Assembly: GCA_913056475.1 (NCBI GenBank)
Contig: CAJXMS010000006.1
Coordinates: 1 to 19,933 of the forward strand
Length of the DNA stretch: 19,933 bases
Source: an uncultured Bacteroidota bacterium
GTDB lineage: Bacteria > Bacteroidota > Bacteroidia > Flavobacteriales > Schleiferiaceae
Reading direction: 5' to 3'
In this document: positions 6,728 to 13,794 of the stretch, piece after piece
Layout of the letters: each line of letters starts with the position of its first letter
Position numbering within the stretch: the first letter of the stretch is position 1
Notes under the pieces: model-generated
The model's input: the letters and a program-made list of their open reading frames with translations, nothing else
Told to the model about the DNA's origin: nothing
The model's database searches: none
Position numbers and translations under genes: made by a program

Positions 6728-9610
6728 TTACTCGTCTTGCAGGCCATCAGTAGGCAGCTCCAGTAGCACCCGGGTCCCCGAAGGCTGGCCCCTGTTATAG
6801 AGGTCTTCCACGTGGAGGTGCACCTGCCGGCCCATGGAACGGCGCAGCAAGTCTATGCGGTCTTTGTTAATCTGAGTGGCGCGGCTGCGGTGATCCTGTC
6901 GCTGGCCCCGCTGCCGGGCAGCTTCACGGCCTATTCCGTTGTCTTCTACGGTAATGTGGAGCTTTTCATCCAGCAGCGCAAAACGGATGAGCAAGTGCCC
7001 CTTCTCCCGCTTGGGCTTTAATCCGTGCAAAATGGCGTTTTCCACGTGCGGCTGCACCAGCATAGGGGGCAGGGATACGTTATAGTCTATCTGGGGATCC
7101 ACCTCTATCTGAAAATCAAATTTATCACCGAAACGAAGTTTTTCCAGCTCAAGGTAATTCTTCAAGATGGAAACCTCCGTTTCCACGGGATGAAGGTGGG
7201 CCATGGATGATTCTAAGGTGCCTCTCATCAATTTTGCGAAATTATTGAGGTAGCGCACCGCCTGCTTGGGTTCCTTTTTAAAGATGAAACTGGAGATAGA
7301 ATCCAGCGCATTAAAAATAAAGTGGGGGTTCATCTGCAGGCGCAGGGCTTTTCGTTCGGTTTCCATGAGTTGATTTTCCAGCTGAAGCCTTTTTTGCAAG
7401 CGCCTTACTCGCTGGCGAACGCCCCCGTACACCAGCCCCGTCGCCATCAGCACCACCAGGCCAATGAACCACCAGGTCACGTAAAAAGGCGATTTTATCT
7501 CGAAAGCGTAGCGGGCTACCGCCCCTTCCCAGGGCCTACCCGGGCGGCGTGCCTGCACCTCAAAACGATACTTACCGGGCGTAAGATTGGGGAAAATAGC
7601 CTCCCGCCGCTGGCCCGCCACCGTCCATTGTTCACTCTGCCCCACCAGGCGGTAGCGATAGCGTAGCTCCGCCGGCCGCAGCAGGCCCTTCGCCCCGTAG
7701 CGCAGCACCACGTAGTTCCGGTCGTGCGGTAGTTTTAGCCCTTCGGGCAAATGAGAGAAAGCCCCCGTATCCTGGGCATATCCCTGGAGCGGCTCCTCGG
7801 CATCCATGAGTAAATTTACCCCTTGCAACCGGGCCCGGGGTGGGCGGTCCGGCCGCAAGTAGCGAGGCAAATCCCAGGTATAAAGCCCTTGATCGGTGCC
7901 CGCCCAGAGTCTTTCGGCCCCGCCTTCCAATCCGCCCGTAACGCCACCGGCCCCTAAAAAAGTAAGGGCGTCACTGGCATTTTGTTGTTTGTGCCGGCTT
8001 ACCTCGCTGAGGGCCAGCACCCCCTTATTGGTCCCCAGCCAAATGTCTTGGGTAGCTCCCCGGGAAGCGGTCATTTGATTGACCGCCGCGTAGCCTACCA
8101 TGGCATAGCTTAGGTGTTTTAAGGAGCCCGCCACCCCCACTTTGTAGAGCCCTTTATTCTGCGTGCCCAACCATACCTGCTGTGCATTAAGCGGATAAAA
8201 GCTAGAAAAGCGAAAGCTATCCAGGGCTAGCCCACCCAGCCGCTGAAAGCGCTGCCACCGCCCCTCGTGCCGCCGCCAAAGGCCCGCGGTGTAGGTGCCG
8301 GCCCAAAGGCTTCCGTCCTGGGCCCGCTGTAGTTTAAACACCGTCACGGAGGGCAAATCGGCCGCTACCCTTCTGGGACGGCCCTGCCTGGGCTGGTACC
8401 GGAATAAGCCCGCGCCCGTCCCCAGATACAAACCAGCCGAATCAGCCTGCAGGCTAAAAACAAAACCCAGCCGCGGCCCGGTCACCGCCTGATAACGCCC
8501 CTTCTGGTAGCGCCACAGCCCTTGTTCGGTCCCCAGCCAGAGCGCTCCGCGCCACACCGTCATAGAAAAAACAATGCCCAGGTCGCGCTCCGCGGGCTGC
8601 CACTGACCCGCCTGCTGCCAAAAAAGCCCCGCTGGCGTACCGATGGCTTGCCGGCCTTGATAGCGGGCCACGGCCTGCACCCGCGCCGGCGTAGCCCAGA
8701 ATCGCTGCGCCTCGCTTTGACGAATGGCGAGCCCCTCGTCTGTTTGCAGTACCAGCACCTCCTCTGGGGTAAGGTGTGCCCCCTCTATACGGCGACCTTC
8801 TTCCCGGTGACGGAGCGTATCAGCTCCTTTCAAGCGAATCAGTTCGGAGCCCTTCCACAGCAGCACCTCGCCCCCTTCGCTGCGCAGGCCCTCGTACTGG
8901 CGTTCGCCCCAGATGGCGTTGGTATCTTTTTCCAGCTGTGGATAAAAGCCGGCGGGGCCCAGCCCACGCAGATGCTCCTTCCCGGCCAGCCCACTGATGG
9001 GGCGCCGGAGGCGCTGCTTAAAGTCGTCCTTATGGCGTCGGAAAAGGCCCCGCTTACCGGCCAGATATAAACTTCCTCCGTACCAATGAAGATGGCGCGT
9101 ACCTGCCGGTGCCTGAAAGGCTTGCGCCGCTTTGCCTTGCTGCCAGCGGTAAACGGCCCCGGAGCCGCCCAGCACCCATACCCCGCCGGTATCCGGCCAG
9201 GCCCAATCCAGCAGCCGCTGCTCTCCCGGTACGGGGTAGGTGGTGAATCCCCGTCCGTTGTATTGCCCCAAACGCCGATTGCCCAGTGTCCAGATCACGG
9301 CGCTGTCCCTATGCAAATGGCTGATCAAAGGCTGCTCATCCGCAAAATAACTGCGAAAAAGGTAGCCATCGTAACGGACCAGCCCTGCTCCCTCGGTGGC
9401 CAGCCAGGTATAGCCGGCCGGTCCGGTGAGAATATCTTCTACAGCAGTGCTGGGCAAGCCTTCTTCCAGCCCCACATCACGCCAGGGGTATTCCTGCGCT
9501 CGAAGCGGATACCTTCCTCCACTGAGTAGAAGAATGGCCAAAATTGTCCATATTTGAAAGTGCAGAGCGGACCGAAAGAAGGGCCGTTTATCATTATAGA
9601 GATAAACCAT
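6728..9610 (-). CDS. Membrane sensor histidine kinase with periplasmic beta-propeller and Y_Y_Y domain
   Basis: A 960-residue sensor. An N-terminal hydrophobic segment ending RAQ (~39) is a signal peptide or anchor. Residues ~40-620 carry repeated two-component-propeller motifs such as DVGLEEGLPSTAVEDIL, TWLATEGAGLVRYDG, ALWLGTEQGLWRYQ and QVWLGTQNKGLYKV, which build a periplasmic sensor. A Y_Y_Y domain follows at ~640-706 (YRLVGQSEQWT, LTPGKYRFEVQA), then one transmembrane helix at ~712-730 and a short coiled segment. The PF06580-type kinase core has LQMNPHFIFNALDSI with phosphoacceptor His763, an N-box region PHVENAILHGLKP and the ATP-lid VEDNGIGREA. There is no fused receiver or AraC domain, so it is not a hybrid sensor. 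It must signal through the LytTR regulator downstream. The ligand is unknown. Its start lies 2 nt from the divergent barrel gene. Confidence 0.95.
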   Translation of the reverse strand: MVYLYNDKRPFFRSALHFQIWTILAILLLSGGRYPLRAQEYPWRDVGLEEGLPSTAVEDILTGPAGYTWLATEGAGLVRYDGYLFRSYFADEQPLISHLHRDSAVIWTLGNRRLGQYNGRGFTTYPVPGEQRLLDWAWPDTGGVWVLGGSGAVYRWQQGKAAQAFQAPAGTRHLHWYGGSLYLAGKRGLFRRHKDDFKQRLRRPISGLAGKEHLRGLGPAGFYPQLEKDTNAIWGERQYEGLRSEGGEVLLWKGSELIRLKGADTLRHREEGRRIEGAHLTPEEVLVLQTDEGLAIRQSEAQRFWATPARVQAVARYQGRQAIGTPAGLFWQQAGQWQPAERDLGIVFSMTVWRGALWLGTEQGLWRYQKGRYQAVTGPRLGFVFSLQADSAGLYLGTGAGLFRYQPRQGRPRRVAADLPSVTVFKLQRAQDGSLWAGTYTAGLWRRHEGRWQRFQRLGGLALDSFRFSSFYPLNAQQVWLGTQNKGLYKVGVAGSLKHLSYAMVGYAAVNQMTASRGATQDIWLGTNKGVLALSEVSRHKQQNASDALTFLGAGGVTGGLEGGAERLWAGTDQGLYTWDLPRYLRPDRPPRARLQGVNLLMDAEEPLQGYAQDTGAFSHLPEGLKLPHDRNYVVLRYGAKGLLRPAELRYRYRLVGQSEQWTVAGQRREAIFPNLTPGKYRFEVQARRPGRPWEGAVARYAFEIKSPFYVTWWFIGLVVLMATGLVYGGVRQRVRRLQKRLQLENQLMETERKALRLQMNPHFIFNALDSISSFIFKKEPKQAVRYLNNFAKLMRGTLESSMAHLHPVETEVSILKNYLELEKLRFGDKFDFQIEVDPQIDYNVSLPPMLVQPHVENAILHGLKPKREKGHLLIRFALLDEKLHITVEDNGIGREAARQRGQRQDHRSRATQINKDRIDLLRRSMGRQVHLHVEDLYNRGQPSGTRVLLELPTDGLQDE

Positions 9611-9612
9611 CT

Positions 9613-10425
9613 ATGCAAAGATTGCTAATAATTATTATCCTCACTCCTTTGGCCCTGGGGGCCCAAACCCCTGCCAGCTATCAGGCTGGAAGCCGCTCGG
9701 CGGCTTTAAGTCACGCCAGCACAGCTCTAGACGGGGCGGGAGCTATTTTCCACAATCCCGCAATTACCGCTTTCTGGGAAGACAAAAAGCTACTCGTAAG
9801 CTATCAAAACCGCTTTTTCTTGCCCGACCTTCGGACAGCGCAGGGGGGCATAGCCGTTCCTACCGCCCTGGGCACCCTGGGCGGGAGCCTGGCCACCGAG
9901 GGCTCCCGCCTGGCCAGCAATGGTATGGCCAGCGTTTTTTACAGTCGTGGATTTGGGAAGTACTTCAGTGCCGCCCTACAGGTCAACTACCAGGTGAGGG
10001 GCGTTCAAGAGAGCCGGATATTCCAAACGGCAACCTTTCACGCTGCCCTTTACAGCCAACTGGGAGATAAGCTGCGCCTGGGTTTTTTGCTGTACAACCC
10101 CTCTACCAGTTACCTGGACCGCGCCACCGGCCAGCGGCTACCCGCTATAGGCAGCCTGGGCATGAGCTACGTTTTTAATGAAAACAGCCGGCTGCTGGCC
10201 AATGTGCGGACCCACAGCGAAAATGCCTGGCGCTACGCCCTGGGCTATGAAGTATCTCTACTGGACGCCCTGTACCTGCGGGCGGGCGCCGCCCTGGCTC
10301 AAAGATCGAGCATAAGTGCCGGGCTGGGCCTCGACTGGAAAAATCTGCAATTTAACCTGGCCTACCAGTACCAGCAGGTGCTGCGGAGCAATCTGGTGTA
10401 CGGCCTACAATGGCGCTGGCCATGA
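9613..10425 (+). CDS. PorV/PorQ-like outer-membrane beta-barrel protein
   Basis: A 270-residue exported protein. The start at ATG 9613 gives a clean signal peptide MQRLLIIIILTPLALGAQ; in-frame starts upstream lack one. The mature N-terminus SYQAGSRSAALSHASTALDGAGAIFHNPA is the hallmark of the PorV/PorQ/FadL-like family: a small-residue-rich plug region and an NPA motif before the first strands. Repeated alternating strands follow, ending in a terminal aromatic, QWRWP, as expected for an outer-membrane barrel. It is shorter than PorQ and PorV of the T9SS, so I do not assign it to that machine. It overlaps the next gene by an ATGA, implying the two products work together, and starts 2 nt from the divergent sensor kinase gene. 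Confidence 0.8.
   Translation: MQRLLIIIILTPLALGAQTPASYQAGSRSAALSHASTALDGAGAIFHNPAITAFWEDKKLLVSYQNRFFLPDLRTAQGGIAVPTALGTLGGSLATEGSRLASNGMASVFYSRGFGKYFSAALQVNYQVRGVQESRIFQTATFHAALYSQLGDKLRLGFLLYNPSTSYLDRATGQRLPAIGSLGMSYVFNENSRLLANVRTHSENAWRYALGYEVSLLDALYLRAGAALAQRSSISAGLGLDWKNLQFNLAYQYQQVLRSNLVYGLQWRWP
9616..9623 (-). promoter_or_regulatory. Candidate -7 element for the kinase-regulator operon
   Basis: On the minus strand this reads AATCTTTG, five of six fixed bases of TAnnTTTG, and ends 5 nt before the kinase ATG at 9610. The same spacing occurs at 12490 and 19575, which supports it, but the mismatch and the missing -33 TTG keep it tentative. It lies inside the first codons of the divergent gene. 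Confidence 0.3.
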
Positions 10426-12464
10426 AACACCTTCCCCTTAACCTTTTGCTGCTGCTTTTATTCTCCCCTGCTTTGACGGCCCAGGAACCATCCCAAACCC
10501 TGGAATACGAGCTCGAAAGCCTGGCAGAAACCAACGAAAATAGCGAGACCGACCTCACCCAACTCGCCGAAAACCTGGCCTCCCTGGAGGAGAACCCCCT
10601 GGCGATCAACTTTGCTACCGCCCAGGAGCTGCTGGAACTCCCTTTTATTAGTCCTTTCCAGGTGGATGAACTTTTACGATATCGAGAAAACAGCGGTCCG
10701 CTTCTGAGCCGCTATGAGCTGGCGGCCCTTCCCGGCTGGGACCGGAATACCATCCGGCGGGTACTGCCCTTTGTTCAGTTTAGTAGCCAGGCACCCGCCC
10801 CGGAGCTCTCCCTGGAAAAGGCCTGGCGCTACGCCCGGCACAACCTCATCCTTCGCCAGGAAGTGGACGTACCCCTGCGGGAGGGCTTTCGCCGAAACGA
10901 CAGTAGTGGCTACCTGGGCCCTCCCCTGGGCGGCTACCTTCGCTACCGGGGGCAGTACGGACGCCATATTCAGCTCGGCTTGCTGGGCCAGCATGACCCC
11001 GGCGAGCCCTGGGGCGGCCCTTATCAAGCTACGGGAATAGATCACCTGGCCGGATTTGCTGCCCTGAAAGATTACGGTAAACTCCAAGAGCTCATCCTGG
11101 GGGATTATCAAGCGGAGTTTGGCCAGGGGCTGGCCCTTTGGAGCAGCCTGGCCTTTGGTAAGGGGGCCAATGCCACGGGGGTGCAGCGCTTTGCGTCTGG
11201 CTTCCGGCCTTTTAGCGGATCGGAGGAAAATCGCTTTTTCCGGGGCCTGGCGGTAAGCTACGGTCCGGAACAATGGCAGGCCGACCTCTTTTATTCCCGC
11301 CATGCGCTGGATGCCAACGTAAGCTTGGTGGACTCCTTTCAAAACCCGGAATTGGTAAGCTCTCTCCCCAGCACGGGCTTGCACCGCACATTCACGGAGT
11401 TGGCCAATAAAAACCAAAATACCCTTAGCAGCTACGGAGGCCATTTTACCTATCGGGCCGGTGCCTGGGAGTGGGGGCTCACAGCTGTACAGCACGCCCT
11501 AAGCACCCCCCTGGCAGCCAGCGACCGGCTCTACCGGCGCTTTCGATTTAAAGGAAGCCAACTTCAAAATTACAGCCTTGATTTCCAATATCGCTTGCGG
11601 AAACATAGCTTTTTTGGCGAAGTAGCCAGCGATGATGCCGGCCATTTAGCGGCCACGGCCGGATTGGAAAGCCATCCGGCACCGGGCCTTTTTACCAGCC
11701 TGGTGTTCCGGGCACTCGATAAGCGTTACCGTGCCATTTACAACGCTCCCTTTGCGGAGACCGGCTCCTATGGCGAACGCGGTGCCTACATGGGTTTACG
11801 CTGGGAAATGGCTTCTTGGTTGCACCTCCGGGGCTATTTAGATTTATACGAGTTTAGTTGGCTCCGTTTTGGAGTGGATGCCCCCGCCGGCGGCCGAGAG
11901 TGGCTCGTTCAGCTTACCTACCCGGGCCAGAAGGGCCTTAGTGGCTACCTCCGCTGGAATCACGAAACGCGCCAGGTGAATGCCGATGAAGCTTCCGAAC
12001 CCATTGCCGCGCTGGCCCGGCAGGTACGCCAGCGCTGGCGCGCCCACCTGAGCTACCAACCGCATCCCCGCTGGGAACTAAGTAGCCGCTTATCCCTGAG
12101 CCATTACCAACAGGAGAGCCGCCGCGAGTGGGGCCAAATGGTGTTCCAGGACCTGCGCTACACCACCCCAAATAAGATCTGGCAGTTTACCAGCCGTTTT
12201 GCCCTGATCCGCACCCCCAGTTTTGCCAGCCGCCTTTATGCCTACGAAAACGACGTACTCTACGCCTTCAGCATTCCCGCCTATTTTGGCCGCGCTTTTC
12301 GCTTTTATTTGCTCACCAGGGCCCAACTAAACGAATGGCTCACCCTTGAAATGCGCTACGCCCGCAGCCGCTTTTTCTACCGACAGGAAATAAGCAGCGG
12401 CCGCCAAACCATCTCCGGACCCCAGCAACATCAGCTAAGCCTGCAGTTGCGCCTTAGCTTTTGA
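10422..12464 (+). CDS. Secreted helix-hairpin-helix plus outer-membrane beta-barrel protein
   Basis: A 680-residue protein with signal peptide MKHLPLNLLLLLLFSPALTA. Residues ~60-118 form a double helix-hairpin-helix region of ComEA type: NFATAQELLELPFISPFQVDEL, then RYRENSGPLLSRYELAALPG. The remaining ~560 residues are aromatic- and glycine-rich alternating strands typical of a large outer-membrane barrel, ending in LSLQLRLSF with a C-terminal Phe. I start at ATG 10422, which overlaps the previous stop as ATGA; an ATG at 10410 would add four residues. HHH folds usually bind nucleic-acid backbone without sequence preference, but here the fold would face the periplasm. The architecture is known in Bacteroidota as a hypothetical protein; its function is not established. 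Coupling to the PorV-like gene suggests one outer-membrane complex. Confidence 0.85.
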   Translation: MKHLPLNLLLLLLFSPALTAQEPSQTLEYELESLAETNENSETDLTQLAENLASLEENPLAINFATAQELLELPFISPFQVDELLRYRENSGPLLSRYELAALPGWDRNTIRRVLPFVQFSSQAPAPELSLEKAWRYARHNLILRQEVDVPLREGFRRNDSSGYLGPPLGGYLRYRGQYGRHIQLGLLGQHDPGEPWGGPYQATGIDHLAGFAALKDYGKLQELILGDYQAEFGQGLALWSSLAFGKGANATGVQRFASGFRPFSGSEENRFFRGLAVSYGPEQWQADLFYSRHALDANVSLVDSFQNPELVSSLPSTGLHRTFTELANKNQNTLSSYGGHFTYRAGAWEWGLTAVQHALSTPLAASDRLYRRFRFKGSQLQNYSLDFQYRLRKHSFFGEVASDDAGHLAATAGLESHPAPGLFTSLVFRALDKRYRAIYNAPFAETGSYGERGAYMGLRWEMASWLHLRGYLDLYEFSWLRFGVDAPAGGREWLVQLTYPGQKGLSGYLRWNHETRQVNADEASEPIAALARQVRQRWRAHLSYQPHPRWELSSRLSLSHYQQESRREWGQMVFQDLRYTTPNKIWQFTSRFALIRTPSFASRLYAYENDVLYAFSIPAYFGRAFRFYLLTRAQLNEWLTLEMRYARSRFFYRQEISSGRQTISGPQQHQLSLQLRLSF

Positions 12465-12489
12465 TAACCCGGATACCGGCCCGGCCTCG

Positions 12490-12497
12490 TACCTTTG
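12490..12497 (+). promoter_or_regulatory. TAnnTTTG -7 element, 6 nt before the DUF4258-like start
   Basis: TACCTTTG is an exact consensus match and ends 6 nt before the ATG at 12504. A start of transcription about 7 nt downstream would fall at or next to the start codon, so the message is probably leaderless. This also argues against the in-frame TTG at 12495 as a start, since it lies inside the element. Confidence 0.6.
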
Positions 12498-12503
12498 ACG
12501 CCC

Positions 12504-12890
12504 ATGAGTATTGGCAAACGTTTTTTCTATTTCCTCATCGGTTCGGGGATGGGCATTTTGATGGTCATCTTCCTCTTTGGCGATCGGGACATCCAGTGCA
12601 ATTACTGGCCCAACGACCGCGTACTCGATGACCTGCGCCGGCAACAGCTAAAACTGGCCCCGGCCGCTAAAAGCTTCCACCAAGAACAAGCCCTTCCCGA
12701 TAGTGTATGGACGTGGGCCCTGGAGCGCGGAGACGTAGATTTTGCCGCCAGTAAGCCCCGGAAAAAACCCTGTAAGATATACGTGATAGACCTTAAAGCG
12801 CCGGATCCACCCCTACGCCTCACCGTGGAAAGCTGCGATAGCGTAGCTACCGTGCAAGAGGTGAAAAGGCAACGGCCGGAGGGGCCTTAG
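12504..12890 (+). CDS. Small membrane-anchored DUF4258-like protein
   Basis: A 128-residue protein. An N-terminal helix (residues ~7-24, FFYFLIGSGMGILMVIFLF) is followed by DRDIQCNYWPNDRVLDDLRR and a soluble part with GDVDFAASKPRKKPCKIY and LTVESCDSVATVQEV. The CNYxPNxRVLxxL and CDS.A..Q patterns match small Bacteroidota proteins that I recall as annotated DUF4258 domain-containing; the assignment is from memory of the family and no role is known. The helix acts as an uncleaved anchor, leaving either side possible for the soluble part. It has its own promoter-like element 39 nt after the HHH-barrel gene. The stop is followed by a weak GGGTG/CACCC hairpin (12899-12915) without a T run. Confidence 0.75.
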   Translation: MSIGKRFFYFLIGSGMGILMVIFLFGDRDIQCNYWPNDRVLDDLRRQQLKLAPAAKSFHQEQALPDSVWTWALERGDVDFAASKPRKKPCKIYVIDLKAPDPPLRLTVESCDSVATVQEVKRQRPEGP

Positions 12891-12974
12891 TTACCATTGG
12901 GTGGGACCAACACCCCATAATACCATGAGGACAAGAAGGGCACGCCGGGCTCAATGAGGTTAAATTGTTGAACT

Positions 12975-13010
12975 GGGTAACTGTTGAATTGAGTAACCGG
13001 GTAACTGTTT
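12975..13010 (+). repeat. Tandem repeat, 24-bp period
   Basis: GGGTAACTGTT occurs at 12975-12985 and again at 12999-13009, 24 bp apart, embedded in related TTGAA/TAACTG words from 12965 to 13015. Such TTGAA-TAACTG runs are common between genes in Bacteroidota genomes. No function is evident. Confidence 0.6.
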
Positions 13011-13094
13011 AACTAGTGAGGGGCGTGTGGCCGGTGAGGAGTAGACGCTATATATTCGATCGCTGCGCTTTTGGGTTTAAGGCGGGAAGGGTTG

Positions 13095-13128
13095 TTTTAC
13101 AGAAGTTTGTGGCGGTGAGTCTCAGAAG
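13095..13128 (+). repeat. Dispersed intergenic repeat, copy 1 (divergent)
   Basis: TTTTACAGAAGTTTGTGGCG followed by GTGAGTCTCA aligns with the start of copy 3 at 15515 (TTTACAGATGTTTGGGCCG) but drifts after about 20 bases. It is the least conserved of three copies. Confidence 0.45.
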
Positions 13129-13135
13129 GCACAGG

Positions 13136-13155
13136 GTCCCGAATTACTTCGGGGC
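13136..13155. other. Short palindromic hairpin
   Basis: GTCCCGAA (13136-13143) pairs with TTCGGGGC (13148-13155) over 8 bp with one G-T pair and a 4-nt loop TTAC. There is no T run after it, so it is not a typical terminator. It resembles the CCCGAA/TTCGGG palindromes scattered between genes in this phylum. Confidence 0.5.
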
Positions 13156-13175
13156 AGGCACAGGAGGTCATTTTG

Positions 13176-13212
13176 GTTTAAAAAAGTTTGGGGCGTTTTA
13201 CTCTCATTCATA
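13176..13212 (+). repeat. Dispersed intergenic repeat, copy 2
   Basis: This 37-bp stretch matches 15515-15551 at 31 of 37 positions, in the same orientation; the shared core reads GTTTGGG, CG, TTTACT and TCATTCATA. The two copies bracket the T9SS-sorted gene at 13795-15336. Confidence 0.6.
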
Positions 13213-13324
13213 ATTGGTGTCTGGGCCATAGAGTCGAGTGTCTGGCCTAGAAAGTTGGTTCCCGACTTATTTAGGGAGGCTTGCGCAGCTTCAAAAAGCA
13301 GAGTCTCGCCAGCGGGGAGATGAG

Positions 13325-13341
13325 TCTCGCTTTTAGCGAGA
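13325..13341. other. Short hairpin
   Basis: TCTCGC (13325-13330) pairs with GCGAGA (13336-13341) around a TTTTA loop. A second GAGTCTCGC 21 bp upstream could compete for the same partner. No T run follows. Role unknown. Confidence 0.4.
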
Positions 13342-13703
13342 AAGCAAGCGTAACGAAGCTGACCGACTTTATGGACAGACCCCTTTGGCCTTAAAAACTG
13401 CCAGACCTCCTGACATTAAAGGACAAAGCTTCTAAGGAGGAAGCCCCCTTAGAACAGTTGGACGCTATAAGCAGCGAAGCGAAAAGTAGCTGGTGATAAT
13501 AGAATTGGGCGCATGGGAAAACAATTGAAGCAACCCTCTACGAAAAACAGCGTCTAAAATAGGGTATGAGGTACTCTTAATGTGAATTAGGTAGATTGAC
13601 GGCGCTCTTCATCTCTGTATCCAAGTTCTTACGTTTTAATTAGGTCATTTCAGAATTTTTAACATCTTACTTACTTTAATAATCATTAAGTTTTACAAAA
13701 GCT

Positions 13704-13794
13704 ATGAAAATCAGCACTTTAAAAACAATCATCAAGGTGGGGGGGGATAGCCTCCTTAATCCTGATTTCCTGCAATAAGCAAAAAACTTCATCT
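13704..13794 (+). pseudogene. Lipoprotein signal peptide split by a G8 tract
   Basis: ATG 13704 opens MKISTLKTIIKVGG and, as written, runs out of frame after eight G residues (13739-13746) to a stop at 13776-13778 (24 residues in all). With seven G the frame continues as IASLILISC-NKQKTSS: a basic start, a hydrophobic core and a perfect LISC lipobox (Cys23). That frame then joins the downstream gene at its ATG 13795 without a stop. So either one G was gained in a real signal peptide, or the tract is a slippage switch, or the read is wrong by one base. The downstream gene has its own complete signal peptide. Confidence 0.6.

Larger units (their letters stand above)
12891..13703. other. Repeat-rich non-coding region, 813 bp
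   Basis: No gene is supported here. It holds a 24-bp-period tandem repeat (12975-13010), two copies of a dispersed ~35-bp repeat (13095-13128 and 13176-13212), a hairpin at 13136-13155, a duplicated GTGTCTGG/TAGA pair (~13217-13253), duplicated GAGTCTCGC (13301-13309, 13322-13330) and a hairpin at 13325-13341. From about 13550 it becomes AT-rich and probably carries the promoter for the frame starting at 13704. Short open frames such as 13016-13213 translate the repeats themselves and look spurious. Confidence 0.7.

Noticed and set aside
8522..9070. 182-codon plus-strand open frame
   Set aside because: Shadow of the propeller part of the sensor kinase, rich in Pro/Arg/Leu and without motifs.
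9613..10425. Assignment of the barrel gene as T9SS PorQ or PorV
   Set aside because: It shares the family-wide NPA-containing N-terminus but is shorter than both and sits beside an HHH-barrel gene rather than T9SS genes.
13016..13213. 65-codon plus-strand open frame
   Set aside because: It translates two copies of the dispersed repeat and a palindrome; a similar repeat-encoded stretch appears in another short frame at 15511.
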